This document shows, in pieces, positions 1-10,589 of a DNA stretch of 64,000 nucleotides; positions within the stretch are counted from its first letter, which is position 1; each line of letters begins with the position of its first letter. Origin of the DNA: Lophius americanus (Eukaryota; Chordata; Actinopteri; Lophiiformes; Lophiidae); contig JBBDHG010000032.1 in assembly GCA_037951165.1 (NCBI GenBank), positions 9,105,001-9,169,000 of the forward strand, written 5' to 3'. Under the pieces are notes generated by a model. That model saw only the letters and a program-made list of their open reading frames with translations, was not told the origin of the DNA and ran no database searches. The position numbers and the translations under genes were made by a program.

Positions 1-2300
1 AGAGAATTACACATTGAACTAAAAGGCTATGACTGCAGCTATTGATATATGAGAGAAATATGACTTTACTGATATCGATATTACTTGATCTTTATGCTCT
101 TAACATAAACTCATCAAAGCCTGGTATTGATACTTTTCTTTAATATGACATTAACAAAGTGACAGTCAAAGGCTCATGACAATTTTTTGATTTATAAAAC
201 GTAGAATTAAAGTTAGAGCAGATTAGGCTGCTCGTGCACTGTACAAGTAAATAATAATCTAATTAATGGGTCACAATAGCTAGCTTTCACCAGCAGCTAG
301 CAATAGCGTCTGCTGTCGCGAGCGAGCTAATGTTAACAACCATAGTGGTTTGCAGAGGGCAAAGCTTGGATATCATCAGTTTAAACGATTTTCACAATTG
401 ATCATGTACATTAAAGGCAAATGCCACTATATGAAAGCCATATTTGTTCGTAAATGAGAACATACCTTAGTACTTTATATTGATCATGTAGCTTATATGG
501 TTCTCTATAGAGACTGTAAAGATTGTCGCTCAAATTATACGTCATCCGCCAGTGTAAACCTGGGAAATGTAGTTTTCTATGTAGAATTGACCTGCGCAGG
601 TAAAATCCGTAATGCTGTTTGATGTTAGGATCAAATTCTATCCCCTCGTGGAAAATTGGAATCCCCCACCCCCGAGACAAGGTACGAGCAGTTACAGAAA
701 TGAAGTGAAAACATTAACGAAATCACCTTCGTCCCATGGTCGTAATAGAGAAACATTTCAGACGTAAACGTTGTCTCTCGATGTCTACCAGAGAGGCTGC
801 GCTCTTTTTTAAACCTTTATTTTGAACAACATATAATAAACACAAGGGTGCGAAAAAATTATGGTGGACAGAAATAATAAAATATACAATTAAATAAAAT
901 AAAAAGTAAAAAAGTAAAACGTAAACTTCCCCAACGCACATCTTGGTCTCACTGCCTGCTTATTTCTCATGCTCACCACTGTGCTGCAATATTGCTTCAG
1001 TTCATTTCTTGCAATAAGGCGTGGGGACGCCTTATTATATCGTGGCCAAGACTTAATAACTCCTTCCCACAAGTCAAGAAAGTCTTGGGAACTACTTAAT
1101 AACTTGTGGTAATAAGATAATAAGTCGTGGCAACGACTTAATACGACGTCATCTGTCTTCAATAGTTGTTGATTTTCCATAGTTTTCCAGTTCGCCTTCC
1201 AGTCTTTTCATGTGCCAGAGGTTGTTCCTTCGTGTCGACCGTTCCAGTGTATTATTTGTTCCCCAACAGTGTTCACAGTGTTTGTTGGGTCTGAACTCTG
1301 CGTGTGTAACGGACTTTCTATTGGATTTTGTATTTTTGCCGGCCCCTTTGATATTGTCTGGGATACTAACGGCAACCGAGAGTAAGCTGTGGTGAGAGAC
1401 CGGAAGAGGTATTGGTTCTATTGTACATATGCATATAGGACTGTAATTGTATGCAACTATACAGGAGGCAAAACCCAAATATCAGAAATGTAATCTTGAC
1501 TACTTCATTAATGTGTCCCCCGTCCAACACATAACAAAGGTTCCTACAGCCGTAGTTAGCCTATAACTACAGCCACGACTATCTTGTCACCAGAGGGGCT
1601 CCATAAAGGTTATGTTTTTGTCTTTTTGTTAGCAAGCGTATGGAAAACTGGAAAAATGGATATTACAATATAACGTTTTCCTGACCATTGTAAGATAAGG
1701 CACTTTGGAATGTTTTTTGTTTAATAACTCATAAAAACAGGATAGATTTGCATGATATTTTGCCCAGATGTAAGTTTTGGCATATCCTTGTGACGACGTC
1801 TACCTTAATTTGGTACTCTTGTGCATTGGCAGAGGTTTTTGAAAATGTATTATTCATGATATCCATATCGCCCAGGAATATACTACTATTGAGTGATCCA
1901 CTCATTGGATTATCACATTCATAATTTAATAAATGTTAGATAGACAAAAACTTAATTAATCCCCAAGGGGGAAATTTAAGTTGTTACAACAGCTCCAACA
2001 GACAGACATTCTGAAAATGACAAAAATGTAAGACATATTATATAATAGGATATCTTATAGAAATGTACAGATAAATGTATATATATATATATATGTAAAC
2101 ATGACTGGTCGTACGACACTAATGGCCTGTCCATAAATATAAATCTAATATAGATTTATTTTTTATAAAGAAAATTAATGATATTCAAGATGTATCGACT
2201 GGTTTGGCGAAATCTATCCAGGTAATTTGGTTCCCAAAGCAGAGGTTGTTTATGAAAACCATACAATTTAACAGTTTATCAGTTTTGGGAGAGGAGCTGG
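1..2300. other. No gene recognised; AT-rich, repeat-bearing DNA
   Basis: Short open frames occur on both strands (for example 890-1180 and 1149-1478 on the minus strand). None has a recognisable domain, splice context or family resemblance. The stretch contains a palindrome cluster at 1011-1145 and a short (TA)n run near 2079-2094. I see nothing else I can assign. Confidence 0.5.
1011..1145. repeat. Cluster of tandem hairpin/palindromic motifs
   Basis: At least two perfect hairpins can be read. One has 9-bp arms (AATAAGGCG at 1013-1021, CGCCTTATT at 1028-1036, 6-nt loop). The other has 8-bp arms (TAAGTCGT at 1121-1128, ACGACTTA at 1133-1140, 4-nt loop). Between them are degenerate variants of the same TTAAGTCGTGGC-type unit. 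This looks like a short tandem array of self-complementary units, probably part of a transposable element. Confidence 0.6.
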
Positions 2301-2339
2301 TCTCGTGACTGGTCGCTTTAAACTGACTTTTCATCTTCC

Positions 2340-2640
2340 CATATTTTCCACTTCCGGGCTACTAAGCAGCATTCTAGCTGACGTCACGATACCAGTGACT
2401 TTCAGTGGCCGCCATGACAGTGGTTCGCAGGTCGAGTGCCTGATATATGGACCTTCGCAGGTTATAATACACTTGTACGGGAGATGCAGTGAGAGATCAG
2501 CCAACGTTTTTGGATCTATCTTGTATACCGATTTCTATGTACATTATCCTTTGTCCAGGCTGTGGGTTGAATCTGGACTGGACTTCTCATCCAAAAGACT
2601 TCCTCTGTTTTGACTGATTGGCGGTGTGTGTTCGCGCGCA
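2340..2640. promoter_or_regulatory. Candidate TATA-less promoter / 5' exon region
   Basis: A locally CpG-richer stretch carries an ETS-type CTTCCGG at 2351-2357 and a perfect palindromic CRE, TGACGTCA, at 2379-2386. It is followed by GCCGCCATGA, a good Kozak context, and possible donors such as CAG|GTCGAG. This combination is common at vertebrate housekeeping promoters. No coding exon can be attached to it, so the assignment is inference. It could have served the ZC3H11A-like gene downstream. Confidence 0.3.
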
Positions 2641-4636
2641 ATAATGTATGTCTGTGAGTGTGTGTCATTTAAACTCTGGTAGGGACATCTATTTTACTTA
2701 CATAACCCTTGTAGAATACAATTAATCAAACACTATTGTAAAAGAGATTCTCATCTATTTAGAATATTGTCTCTAACTATATTTTTTCACACTAAATATT
2801 CTGAATTTTATTCTACTATATCATTATAATATTGAGAAAAATGTTCATCAAAAAGTGGATGCTATATCATATTATTGGATTATATCATAGTTTAAATTGG
2901 TATTATATTATCATCTTCTATATTATTTTGAACAAATTAAAGTTTTTATCTCATGATATTTGGTTAAACAATAACATTATTTAGTGAGTAAGGTATTTAC
3001 TAAAAAACGCTTAATGTACATCAGAATCTAGTGGTTTTCAAGGAAACGTAATGTGAAAAGTCCTGCTGGTACATTCTGTTAATATATACTGGTTTTAGCA
3101 CACACTTTTCTTGTGTGATTGACAACAGTGCTATACATCATTCTAATATGGATTGCTACTGCCACATGAGGATAACAGTAAGTAAACACAAACATTTGTC
3201 TTGAACAAATGTTTAAACAAATGTTTTAAACGGAATAAAGCATATGCAGGATCTCCACTGCTGAGACTGGAGTTGTTATGAGGAGCGGTTGATGCTCTAT
3301 AAATGCAACCACACAACAAGCCTACAAGTCAGTGTGCTAAATTAAAATGACCACATTTGAAACGAGAAAAAGCATTTAGAGAACAAAAACCTCCGCCAAG
3401 GCACACCAGTGCCCAAGGTAGACATTATTGTGATCAGAACCAATTCGATACATTTATTAAGAAAAATTTCAAGCATATTTTTCCATTAATGTCAGAGTTA
3501 CTGCCAGTCTCTTAATCTACCAAAAAAACTCCCGCAAACTCAGTCAGCATCTCTCAAATACGTTGCAGCCTGTCGTCTCCTGGGCCTTCTAAATAACGAA
3601 GATATAATTATACCAGCGGTTATTGTTTCGCACAGGCGTAAATATAATGTTTGGAAAAAAATAAAAATGCTATATCTCCATCACTGCTCCAAAGTGCTTA
3701 TTTATTTATTTCATTTTATATGCTGTCACACGTGTAACGTCACCAAAATGTATCTTCAGGATACGCCAAAACCTACTTCTGAGTAAATTTTCATAACAAA
3801 TCCATCCTGTAGTTTTTCCTAAATCTACAGGAATCTACAGGAATTAACCAAACAGACAAAGAAACTCACAGTGGTGAACACATAACTTAAAGGCTGAACT
3901 CAATATTGACTTGATATTGACTTAAATCTGCAATGTGTCCTAAGTGTTTCCTTTAACATAAGAAGACTGATGAAATACTTGTTTCTCTTGAGCATCATCA
4001 GAGAAAACGGCTTTGCCATTGCTAATTCTTAAGTGGGACATTTGCTCAGGCCACTGACTTCAATCTTTGCTGGTAAATCATTCCATACATCATTTTATAT
4101 TTTGAGAAACAATAACATAATTATTTTTTAAGAGATTAGAGTTGTGGAAAGGAAAAAAAAAAATATCCTGAGATAAGGTGTAATCAGCCCATCTGTTGTT
4201 AATGACTTTCATCCAAACAGAAAAAACAAAAGGCAATACCTTGTTTTTGGGAGAACTATGTAGCCGGATGTCAGAAGCACCACTGTGCCTCCTTCCAAGA
4301 AAAGCCTCGATGCTAAGATGGTCTTTATTTTCCACCTGGTAGAAGTGAATGGTGTTTGTTTCAGCAAACACACTAGCAACTGAAATGTTGTTCTTTGTCC
4401 TTATTTTCCTCAGAATCGACATTGCTCTTTATCTTTACTACTCCTCATGTTTGAAGACTAGTTCTCAGAGAGGGCATAGCAAGGCAAGGTTAACAACTAT
4501 TATACTAACCTACCTAAACCAGGCTAAACTTTGGGAACATAATTCATCATATTTTGTGTTCATAGCTATACTACTACCAAATTATTTGGTGTATCTAGTA
4601 TTTATATCTATGTAGTCAGCTAGACGGATGTTGTGA
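2641..4636. other. Non-coding stretch, mostly AT-rich, one repeat copy
   Basis: I see no supported gene. The part from 3365 to 3870 resembles a widespread fish repeat and is listed separately. The rest is AT-rich with only short random open frames. Confidence 0.5.
3365..3870 (-). repeat. Interspersed repeat, reverse copy (CCTCCGCCAAGGC family)
   Basis: One end reads AGAACAAAAACCTCCGCCAA and the other holds a TGTAGTTTTT...ACAGGAAT segment next to CAAACAGACAAAG. This is the reverse orientation of the repeat at 24070-24690, whose end reads CTGCCTCGGCGGAG and whose start holds GTCTGTTAACAGGATTAC. The match is by eye. It is a non-coding dispersed repeat of unknown class. Confidence 0.5.
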
Positions 4637-5370
4637 GTGAAAGAAAAGTATGTTGGAGTGGTACAGAAAATGTCCAAGATCAGCATGACACTGCTGAAAT
4701 TCCCTGTAGGAGTGAAAATGGGTTCAAGGTTGAGGTGGTACTGCATCATGGATCAGCTCTGGACCCCTTCTTTGTTTGATGGACAGGAGTTTAAGTACTT
4801 GGGGGAAATTGTTCAGAACAACGGAAATTGTGGAGAACTGGTGAAGAAGTGAGTGCAGGCAGGGCGGAGTTGGTGGGGAAGAATGTCAGGAGTTATCTGT
4901 GACAGTAGAGCAGCAGAGTGAAAGGAAAGGTTTACAAGATGGCAGTGAGAGCAGCTCTGCTGGATGGTTGGGAGTCTGTGGATCTGACCAGAAGACAGGA
5001 GGCAGAGCTGGAAGTGGCAGAGTTGAAGATGTTTAAAATGTTCTTTGGGATTGACGAGGATGGAGGAGATTAGAAACATCAGAGGGAGAAACCCGGGTTA
5101 GACGTCTTGGCGACAAAGTAAGAGAGATCAGATGGAGATTGTTTGGATACGTGAAGAGGAGGGATAGTAAACATATTGGTAGAAGGATTCTGGAGGTTTA
5201 GATGCCAGGCAGGAGATAACAGGGCAAAATCACAGAGGAGGTTTTTGTATGTGGTGAAAGAGGACATGCAGTTGGTCGTTGTGGAAGAGGAAGAGGCAGA
5301 GTATAGGGTAAGATGGAAACAGATGAAACTTAGTGGCGACACCCAAAAAGGATCAGCGGCAAGAGGAACA
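4637..5370 (+). mobile_element. Degenerate LINE (non-LTR retrotransposon) 3' end of ORF2
   Basis: Conceptual translation gives the familiar C-terminal region of a fish LINE reverse transcriptase polyprotein. The recognisable parts are EFKYLGEIVQNNGNCG, then VQAGRSWWGRMSGVICD, an RRQ-ELEVAEL-like stretch, GLTRMEEIRNIRG, RRLGDKVR-like and FVVKEDMQL-like segments. Several stop codons and frameshifts break it, and an internal deletion appears to join the VKMG...HHGSAL-type region directly to the FKYLG region. It is a dead 5'-truncated copy. An RTE-like clade is likely, but I cannot fix the clade by eye. Confidence 0.75.
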
Positions 5371-5974
5371 AAATTAAGAATAACTTGCCATTGTTATTTT
5401 TAATATTTGCTTCTATATTACACATGCACATCGATCTAAATAAACATTGTTTACTAACAGGTGATACCAACTTGAAATCAAAGAAGGAGAAGGAGCACGC
5501 CAACCACACTGTGTAGAAAACTCAGGGCATAAGACAGTGGGACTCTGAATCAGATAGGCCTGGACCAGAGGCTATAAACCTGGAGCGAGTCTGAGTTAAG
5601 TCCCTAGAGGAGATCTGCAGGGAAAAGAAAGCAGGGATTCATGCTCAGCAGGCATTGGAGGCTGAGAAAAAGATCTGCTCTGTCCGTGAGGAGAGCAGGG
5701 CTGAGAGTCCGTTGTGCATGAAGACACTGACTTCTCAAAGTAGGACAGCGTTTATCCTCATGTCTTTCAGACTGATGTTCACTTTGAATCTGCTGATCTT
5801 TATCTTCCATATAATGATTTCACAGCAAAGAGTAGTGCTGAAATGACAGACATGTCGCTGGAACCCATTAATGTGTCTCCTGAGGAATGCTCTGTAACAT
5901 TCTAAAGTGCATAGCTGTAGCTGTGTTCTGTTTTGTTGACCCTGGGTGATGGTAAGTTTCCAGTTTCTTTTTAG

Positions 5975-6105
5975 AGCCTCATTGCCAATGATAATAATGT
6001 GAAGGCCAAGACCTTCAAGCAGATGAACTCCAGGGATGCAGGTCAGAAGAGGGTGGGAGTGAAACGATCCGTCCCTGCCAGAAAGGCCTGTGCAATTCCC
6101 CAAAG
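5975..6105 (+). CDS. Probable exon of the ZC3H11A-like remnant
   Basis: The acceptor is TTTTTAG at 5974 and the donor is AAAG|GTAAAC at 6106. The 131 nt stay open in phase 0 and end in phase 2. The frame reads NVKAKTFKQMN, then DAGQKRVGVKRSVPARK, a basic Lys/Arg-rich segment. The split last codon AG+C joins in frame to the exon at 7604, which supports the pairing. Confidence 0.45.
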
Positions 6106-6350
6106 GTAAACCTTCCAACTTACGACTCAAACCTTAATTTCTTGTTAATGTCAGACTTAACTCTGGGGGACTGACAAAAGATACTTTTCTTTCTCCAACA
6201 TTTTTTAACTTAAAACATAGTTCAGTCGGACAACTCACGTTATCATTGTTTATTATTCTGGCGAGACATGTCGTTAGGCGTCTAGGCTCCGACCTCATCA
6301 CTCCCCGCTGATAATTTACAGCAAGATTTTGGGAAGTTATGAGCAAATAT

Positions 6351-6387
6351 TCCACCTACCCCCCGTCTAAGTCGGGGGGTAGGTGGA
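6351..6387. repeat. Perfect 14-bp inverted repeat (hairpin)
   Basis: TCCACCTACCCCCC (6351-6364) is exactly mirrored by GGGGGGTAGGTGGA (6374-6387) around a 9-nt loop. It lies in an intron of the ZC3H11A-like remnant, 114 bases before a short telomere-like repeat. Confidence 0.9.
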
Positions 6388-6500
6388 TGCTTAGGTGGTG
6401 GTGGGACTTTAAAGAGCAGGTAGCGATGCTGATGCGGAGCAGTTGCGGCATAAGGAGAGCAGAGGGGAGAGATGGGAAATAGTAGCAGTTTAAATACACC

Positions 6501-6518
6501 GGGTTAGGGTTAGGGTTA
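6501..6518. repeat. Short telomere-type repeat (GGGTTA)x3
   Basis: Three perfect GGGTTA units are present, a short interstitial telomere-like tract. It is too short to imply a fusion point on its own. Confidence 0.8.
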
Positions 6519-7603
6519 GTGTAACGGCTGAAGTTGACTGCCTGAACTACGTCCCAGGCGTCGCTCCGTTTACTGAACAACAAACTCTTTTCCCAACTTG
6601 GTCTTGTCTTGTTACTTGACTCCAGAAGGCAAATATTATCTCACCCTCCAGGTGAAGTCATGTGAAACTGTTATGAAGAATTTCAAACAACCTCAGTTAG
6701 TTATTAAAAGTGTTGTTTTATTCACAAAAAAAGTGATATACATCCTTGGTTACTGTTGTTTTTTAAAGAATTATAAGGGTTGTGTTCTGTTGGTTGACCA
6801 ATCATTTAAACGTTGCTGCCTTCAATAGTCGGCACCACGAGTGAGAGCTGGTTATTTTTAGATATTAATGCTAATAATGATATTTTTAATCAGATAATTA
6901 AGTCACGTAACACGCTGAAGGACATAAACAGTGAGTTATTGGATATTTAAGGATTGTCAGTGAACTAAAAAATAATTACTTCAACTGGAAATAGTCAATT
7001 AAATTAAGTATTCACAACTTCAATTTAGACTCAAAAATGCTTAATATGGTTTGGTTGCTAGTTGAAGTAGACTAAAATTAATTTAGTTAATGAACAATTA
7101 TCTTTTTAAAGTGCATGATTACCTCCAAAAGCATAACAAAAGTTATATTCCTGCTTTTTATTATTATATTAACAGAACATTCAAATAATCTGAAATATGA
7201 AATAGCAAATAAATGTTTATTAGTGATGGATGAGTCTGATATTATTTTCTTTAACATTTTAAGATAAATATTGAACACTGTAAAAAGAGCATTGTTGATT
7301 CAAAAAAACAACAAACAACTTCTCTGGTGACACAGTTACGTTTTTTAAACTTTTACACTCCATAAAATTTAAATTAATTATGTTTGAACAGTAAACAACT
7401 TTTTTTTTTTTACAGTGAAGGACAAGAGGGTTAAGTCTTTGTTTTCTCCAGTGATTAAGTCAATCAAATATTAGACAGTGTGTGTAACCCATCAGAGATC
7501 CCAGTGGAATTTAGTGGAACGTATTCTGGTGTTTTTCCACTCATGACATGAATGCAGCATAGTAAGTTTCTAAATACAGAATAATCTTGTCTTTACATTT
7601 CAG

Positions 7604-7811
7604 CCCATTCCAGAAGACTCCCACTAGCCCCAAATCATTGACTGTAGGTGTCTCTGCACCCCTCACCACCTCCACCTTCATCCCCACTGCCTCCACCTCT
7701 GCTGTGGACATCGTAGAGGAGTTCCTGTATGAATTCACAGACGTATACAAGGACTATGACCTCGGAGATGATGACCCTCTGGTGATACTGGAAAAGCTGC
7801 TGGACAACTGA
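7604..7811 (+). CDS. Terminal coding exon, ZC3H11A-like acidic C-terminus
   Basis: A pyrimidine-rich acceptor (CTTTACATTTCAG) ends at 7603, and the exon stays open to TGA at 7809-7811. It enters in phase 2, matching the donor at 6105. It encodes about 69 residues: a Ser/Thr/Pro-rich stretch, then the acidic VEEFLYEFTDVYKDYDLGDD and a final PLVILEKLLDN. The tail pattern (EEF-x2-L-x-EFTD, then an acidic run and a Leu-rich end) resembles ZC3H11A C-termini. A poly(A) signal follows 66 bases after the stop, so this looks like a genuine last exon. Confidence 0.55.
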
Positions 7812-7876
7812 GAGCAGTGTAGATCAGTCAAAACCTCGACCCTCCCCATCACCCGCTACCTCGTCTTTAGACTGTC

Positions 7877-7882
7877 AATAAA
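7877..7882 (+). terminator. Poly(A) signal AATAAA
   Basis: AATAAA lies 66 nt after the TGA of the ZC3H11A-like terminal exon. Confidence 0.55.
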
Positions 7883-8199
7883 AATAGACCACTGACATGG
7901 GAATTCATTTTTTTGAATCAAAGTAGTGTCATATTGATAACCTTTGAAATATGTCTCAGTGCCAAAGCACTAATGTGAAGGAAAATGACTAAAAACAAAA
8001 TGACTAGCCTGATTAAGTAAATGTTCAAAAATGTACAATGTGACATACATTCAGTGTCTTTCAAAAGTATTGAGCCATCATGTAATTTATTCAATTTACA
8101 GGTTAGTAAATATTACTACCATTCACCATATGATACTTTCATTATTAAATATTTTCATTAACCGCAGTAATTATTTCAAACTCTACAAAGAAAGGTCCC

Positions 8200-8275
8200 A
8201 AGGCCGGAGGTGGACTTGAACCCAGAACCTTCTTGCTGTGATGTAACTTTGCTTCCCACAATGCCACTTTCCTGC
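8200..8275 (-). repeat. tRNA-like SINE head fragment, reverse orientation
   Basis: Read on the minus strand, CAGCAAGAAGGTTCTGGGTT followed by CAAGTCC is the B-box region typical of fish tRNA-derived SINE-like repeats. The same motif, GGTTCTGGGTTCAAATCC, occurs in the longer copy at 52626-52960. Confidence 0.55.
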
Positions 8276-8407
8276 CCTTAAACTTATTCCCATACCTGAA
8301 GTCAAATCCAGGCCACTTGGATGAAAAACAGGAATCAAATCCCACAAGACTACTTATTAGGAATGTTATTGAGTAAAAAAGATTCCCTGTTATTGTACAA
8401 ATGTCTA

Positions 8408-8500
8408 CACTGATCAACCATAACACTATAACCTATAAGTTGGTCTTTCTTTTGCCGCCAAAAAAAGCTCTGTAATGCATTTTGTGTTCTAATGCCGCAG
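8408..8500 (+). mobile_element. mariner/Tc1-type fragment (inverted-repeat end)
   Basis: ACTGATCAACCATAACACTA is the terminal inverted repeat pattern of a common fish mariner-like element. The following TTTTGCCGCCAAAAAAAGCT matches its inner part. Related pieces occur at 12255-12335, 20711-20765 and 43967-44045. Confidence 0.5.
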
Positions 8501-8739
8501 CCTGAGTGTTTTTCTGGAATTTGGTGAGACGACAGTGTAAGAGTAATCTTTAAAAAAATATCTAACTATCAGAACAACACCCAAAACATTCCGGTTGACA
8601 GTTGGCTATGATGGCTTCAGTAGCTTTGACTGGTTCTGCATAGGCTGGCACGACCCCAGGAGTCAGGGTGCAGCTCTAAGCAAGACCTACTGTGTGTCTA
8701 ACGGACCAACTCAGCTGAGCTGAGCTGAGCTGTATAGGA

Positions 8740-8920
8740 AATTGATGTATATGCTGCTGCTTTTGGCTCTTGAGTCGCCACAGCAGATCAGCTTTTTCTA
8801 GTTTTAATTTGGCATAGGTTTTACGCAGGATGCCCTTCCTGACCCAACCCTCCCCATCTATCCGGGCTTTGGATCAGCGCTAGAGGTACACTGGCTTCTG
8901 GCCCCATGTAGCTGGGTTGC
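8740..8920 (+). repeat. Fish interspersed repeat fragment
   Basis: The segment contains GCTCTTGAGTCGCCACAGCA and TTTACGCAGGATGCCCTTCC followed by TGACCCAACCCTCCCC. These are signature phrases of a dispersed fish repeat, probably derived from a LINE tail. It has no coding capacity. Confidence 0.5.
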
Positions 8921-9879
8921 ATATTCTGATTTTTATAATGATATGTACAGTATATTTAGATATTATAATTAAGCCCATTTTTTTGTTGAGATTGATATTT
9001 TGATTTATAAATATAACAATGTCATCACCAGATGACTTGCATCTATACTCCAAACACAGTCTTAAAACCTACACATATACCTTTGACTCAGCAAATGTTA
9101 TAAGTTATAAAACAACAATTATTACTTGCTCTGTTATTGTTATGTCTTGTTTGGTTTATTTTTTTTAATTTTAGGGCTCTTTCTTGTGTTCAAATTGTTA
9201 TATCCTCTTCTGTGTTTGTGCACCAGGAAACAAAGTGAACAAATAATCCTAGAATTATACAAAGTCATACTTTGACAAAAGATTCTGTAGTAAAACCAAA
9301 AAAGGTTCACTTATAAGCGCGTGTGTTTTTTTGTTGTTGTTCTTTTTGGTGAGACAGCAGTCTATATCAGTGAAATAGTTCCACATTTCTACTTTATCTT
9401 ATCCTTGTTGTTCTTAGCAAAAGGTCTATGCGCTCTCAGCTGTCAGATGCACATAACTTACCAGCGTTCTTGGTGCAGCTGAGACTATGGCTGGTGGTCG
9501 TAACTTGTTTTGACAACGTTTCACTAAAGATTTATTAATCCGGGAATATTTCTCCAACTTTGTTGTTGAGGACGTGTGCGTTACCTCTTACAGCGATGGG
9601 GCTGCGCTCAGGACAGCCGTCTTTCGTTTTCCCATGGTCAAACCAGCCGCTCATTTAAAAAAAAACGTGCTCCCGTATTCTACGGTTTACGGTAAAAGTA
9701 TCGAAGTGCTGTATCCGTTTTTCAAAATAAAGTGCTACGATCTGATAACGAAGGTGAATCAGATTAAATACTTTGTATATTTTGGACGCCTTGAAATACC
9801 GTGCACAGATAAAGATCAAAATAGTTCTTTTTCCACTAACTTTGATGTGGAATAAAGCCGTTTCCCTTTTCAAAGTTGG

Positions 9880-10345
9880 ACAAAAAGGGATTATTTGAAT
9901 CTGTGCAAGGTATTGCAAAGAGTACATTATTGTATTTTTTTAGTAGTATTATATGCACTATAACCACAAAGATAAGTTACACGAGCAGAGTATTGAAAAA
10001 AAGTTTTTATCCAATATGAAAGTTGAATGAAAATACATAATTGTATCTTTACAAGGTATTGGAAGGTAGGATTATTACATAACTAAACACATATCCTAAT
10101 TCAGTTGTGTTAGTTGTATTATACATACTGTAACCAATAATCCAAATTTCTTGAACAGATGATTGGAAAATAAAGTTTTTATTCCCCATCAAATTAAGAC
10201 AAAAGGGCCTATTCATTATGTCTACAAAGTATTTCGATGTAGGATTACTCCAAAAGTACATTGTAAATGACTTCATAGTAATTGAAAAGAAGTACTGTAA
10301 CCAAAAATCTAAGTTTCATGGACTGTTTTGCGTCATTTAGATCTG
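9880..10345. repeat. Degenerate tandem repeat, about 2-3 units
   Basis: The same order of phrases recurs at about 170-200 bp spacing: CAAGGTATT or a CAAAGTATTT-like form, then (G)TAGGATTA, a GTACATT or TATTATA form, ACTATAACC/ACTGTAACC, and AAGTTTTTAT. The units are diverged and AT-rich. No protein is encoded. Confidence 0.45.
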
Positions 10346-10379
10346 TTTAAGGTATTTCAAGGCATGATTAGTGGCAAAG

Positions 10380-10480
10380 AGGAGTTCCTTGGTGTGGTGA
10401 GAGAAGACATGCAGTAGGTTGGTGTGACATGTGAAGATGCAGAGGACAGGGCAAGGTCGTCCACTGTGGCGATCTTTAAA
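10380..10480 (+). mobile_element. LINE 3'-end fragment
   Basis: The translation GVVREDMQ-VGV-CEDAEDRAR matches the very end of the same LINE family seen at 4637-5370 (VVKEDMQLVVVEEEEAEYRV). It is a short truncated copy with an in-frame stop. Confidence 0.55.
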
Positions 10481-10589
10481 GGGAACATTCGAAAGAAGAA
10501 TTTCTTCCAAAGTTCACAGAAAGTACTTCATATTATACATCTGGTATAACTTCTCTAAAAATCCTTAAGATCTTTTTTTTTGAAAAACG

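Larger units (their letters stand above)
5462..7882 (+). pseudogene. ZC3H11A-like gene remnant (3' half)
   Basis: Several pieces suggest a ZC3H11A-type protein, an mRNA-export-linked CCCH zinc-finger protein whose middle part repeats a VKTLEEI motif and whose tail is acidic. After an acceptor-like AG at 5461, a frame reads VKSLEEICREKKAGIHAQQ, but it has in-frame stops at 5514-5516 (TAG) and 5592-5594 (TGA). Exons at 5975-6105 and 7604-7811 are open and splice in phase with each other. The last one ends in an acidic tail with EEFLYEFTD and DDDPLVILEKLLDN, followed by AATAAA at 7877. No CCCH finger exons are seen upstream. A degenerate LINE lies immediately 5'. I infer a 5'-truncated, decayed copy. 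The family call is from memory of motif patterns and is moderately sure at best. Confidence 0.45.

Noticed and set aside
1149..1478. 109-aa minus-strand frame with HCEHCW (zinc-finger-like)
   Set aside because: Only one CxxC pair is present, with no matching partner ligands and no gene context.
8700..8731. GAGCT tandem run (CAGCTGAGCTGAGCTGAGCT)
   Set aside because: A short simple repeat, too small to interpret.
9420..9560. Possible first exon of a divergent minus-strand gene, with a CTG|GTAAGT donor
   Set aside because: A single good donor is not enough; no downstream minus-strand exons could be found.
9574..9855. 93-aa open frame on the + strand
   Set aside because: No domain, no splice or promoter evidence, and it overlaps a 90-aa minus-strand frame. 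It is probably chance or an old element.
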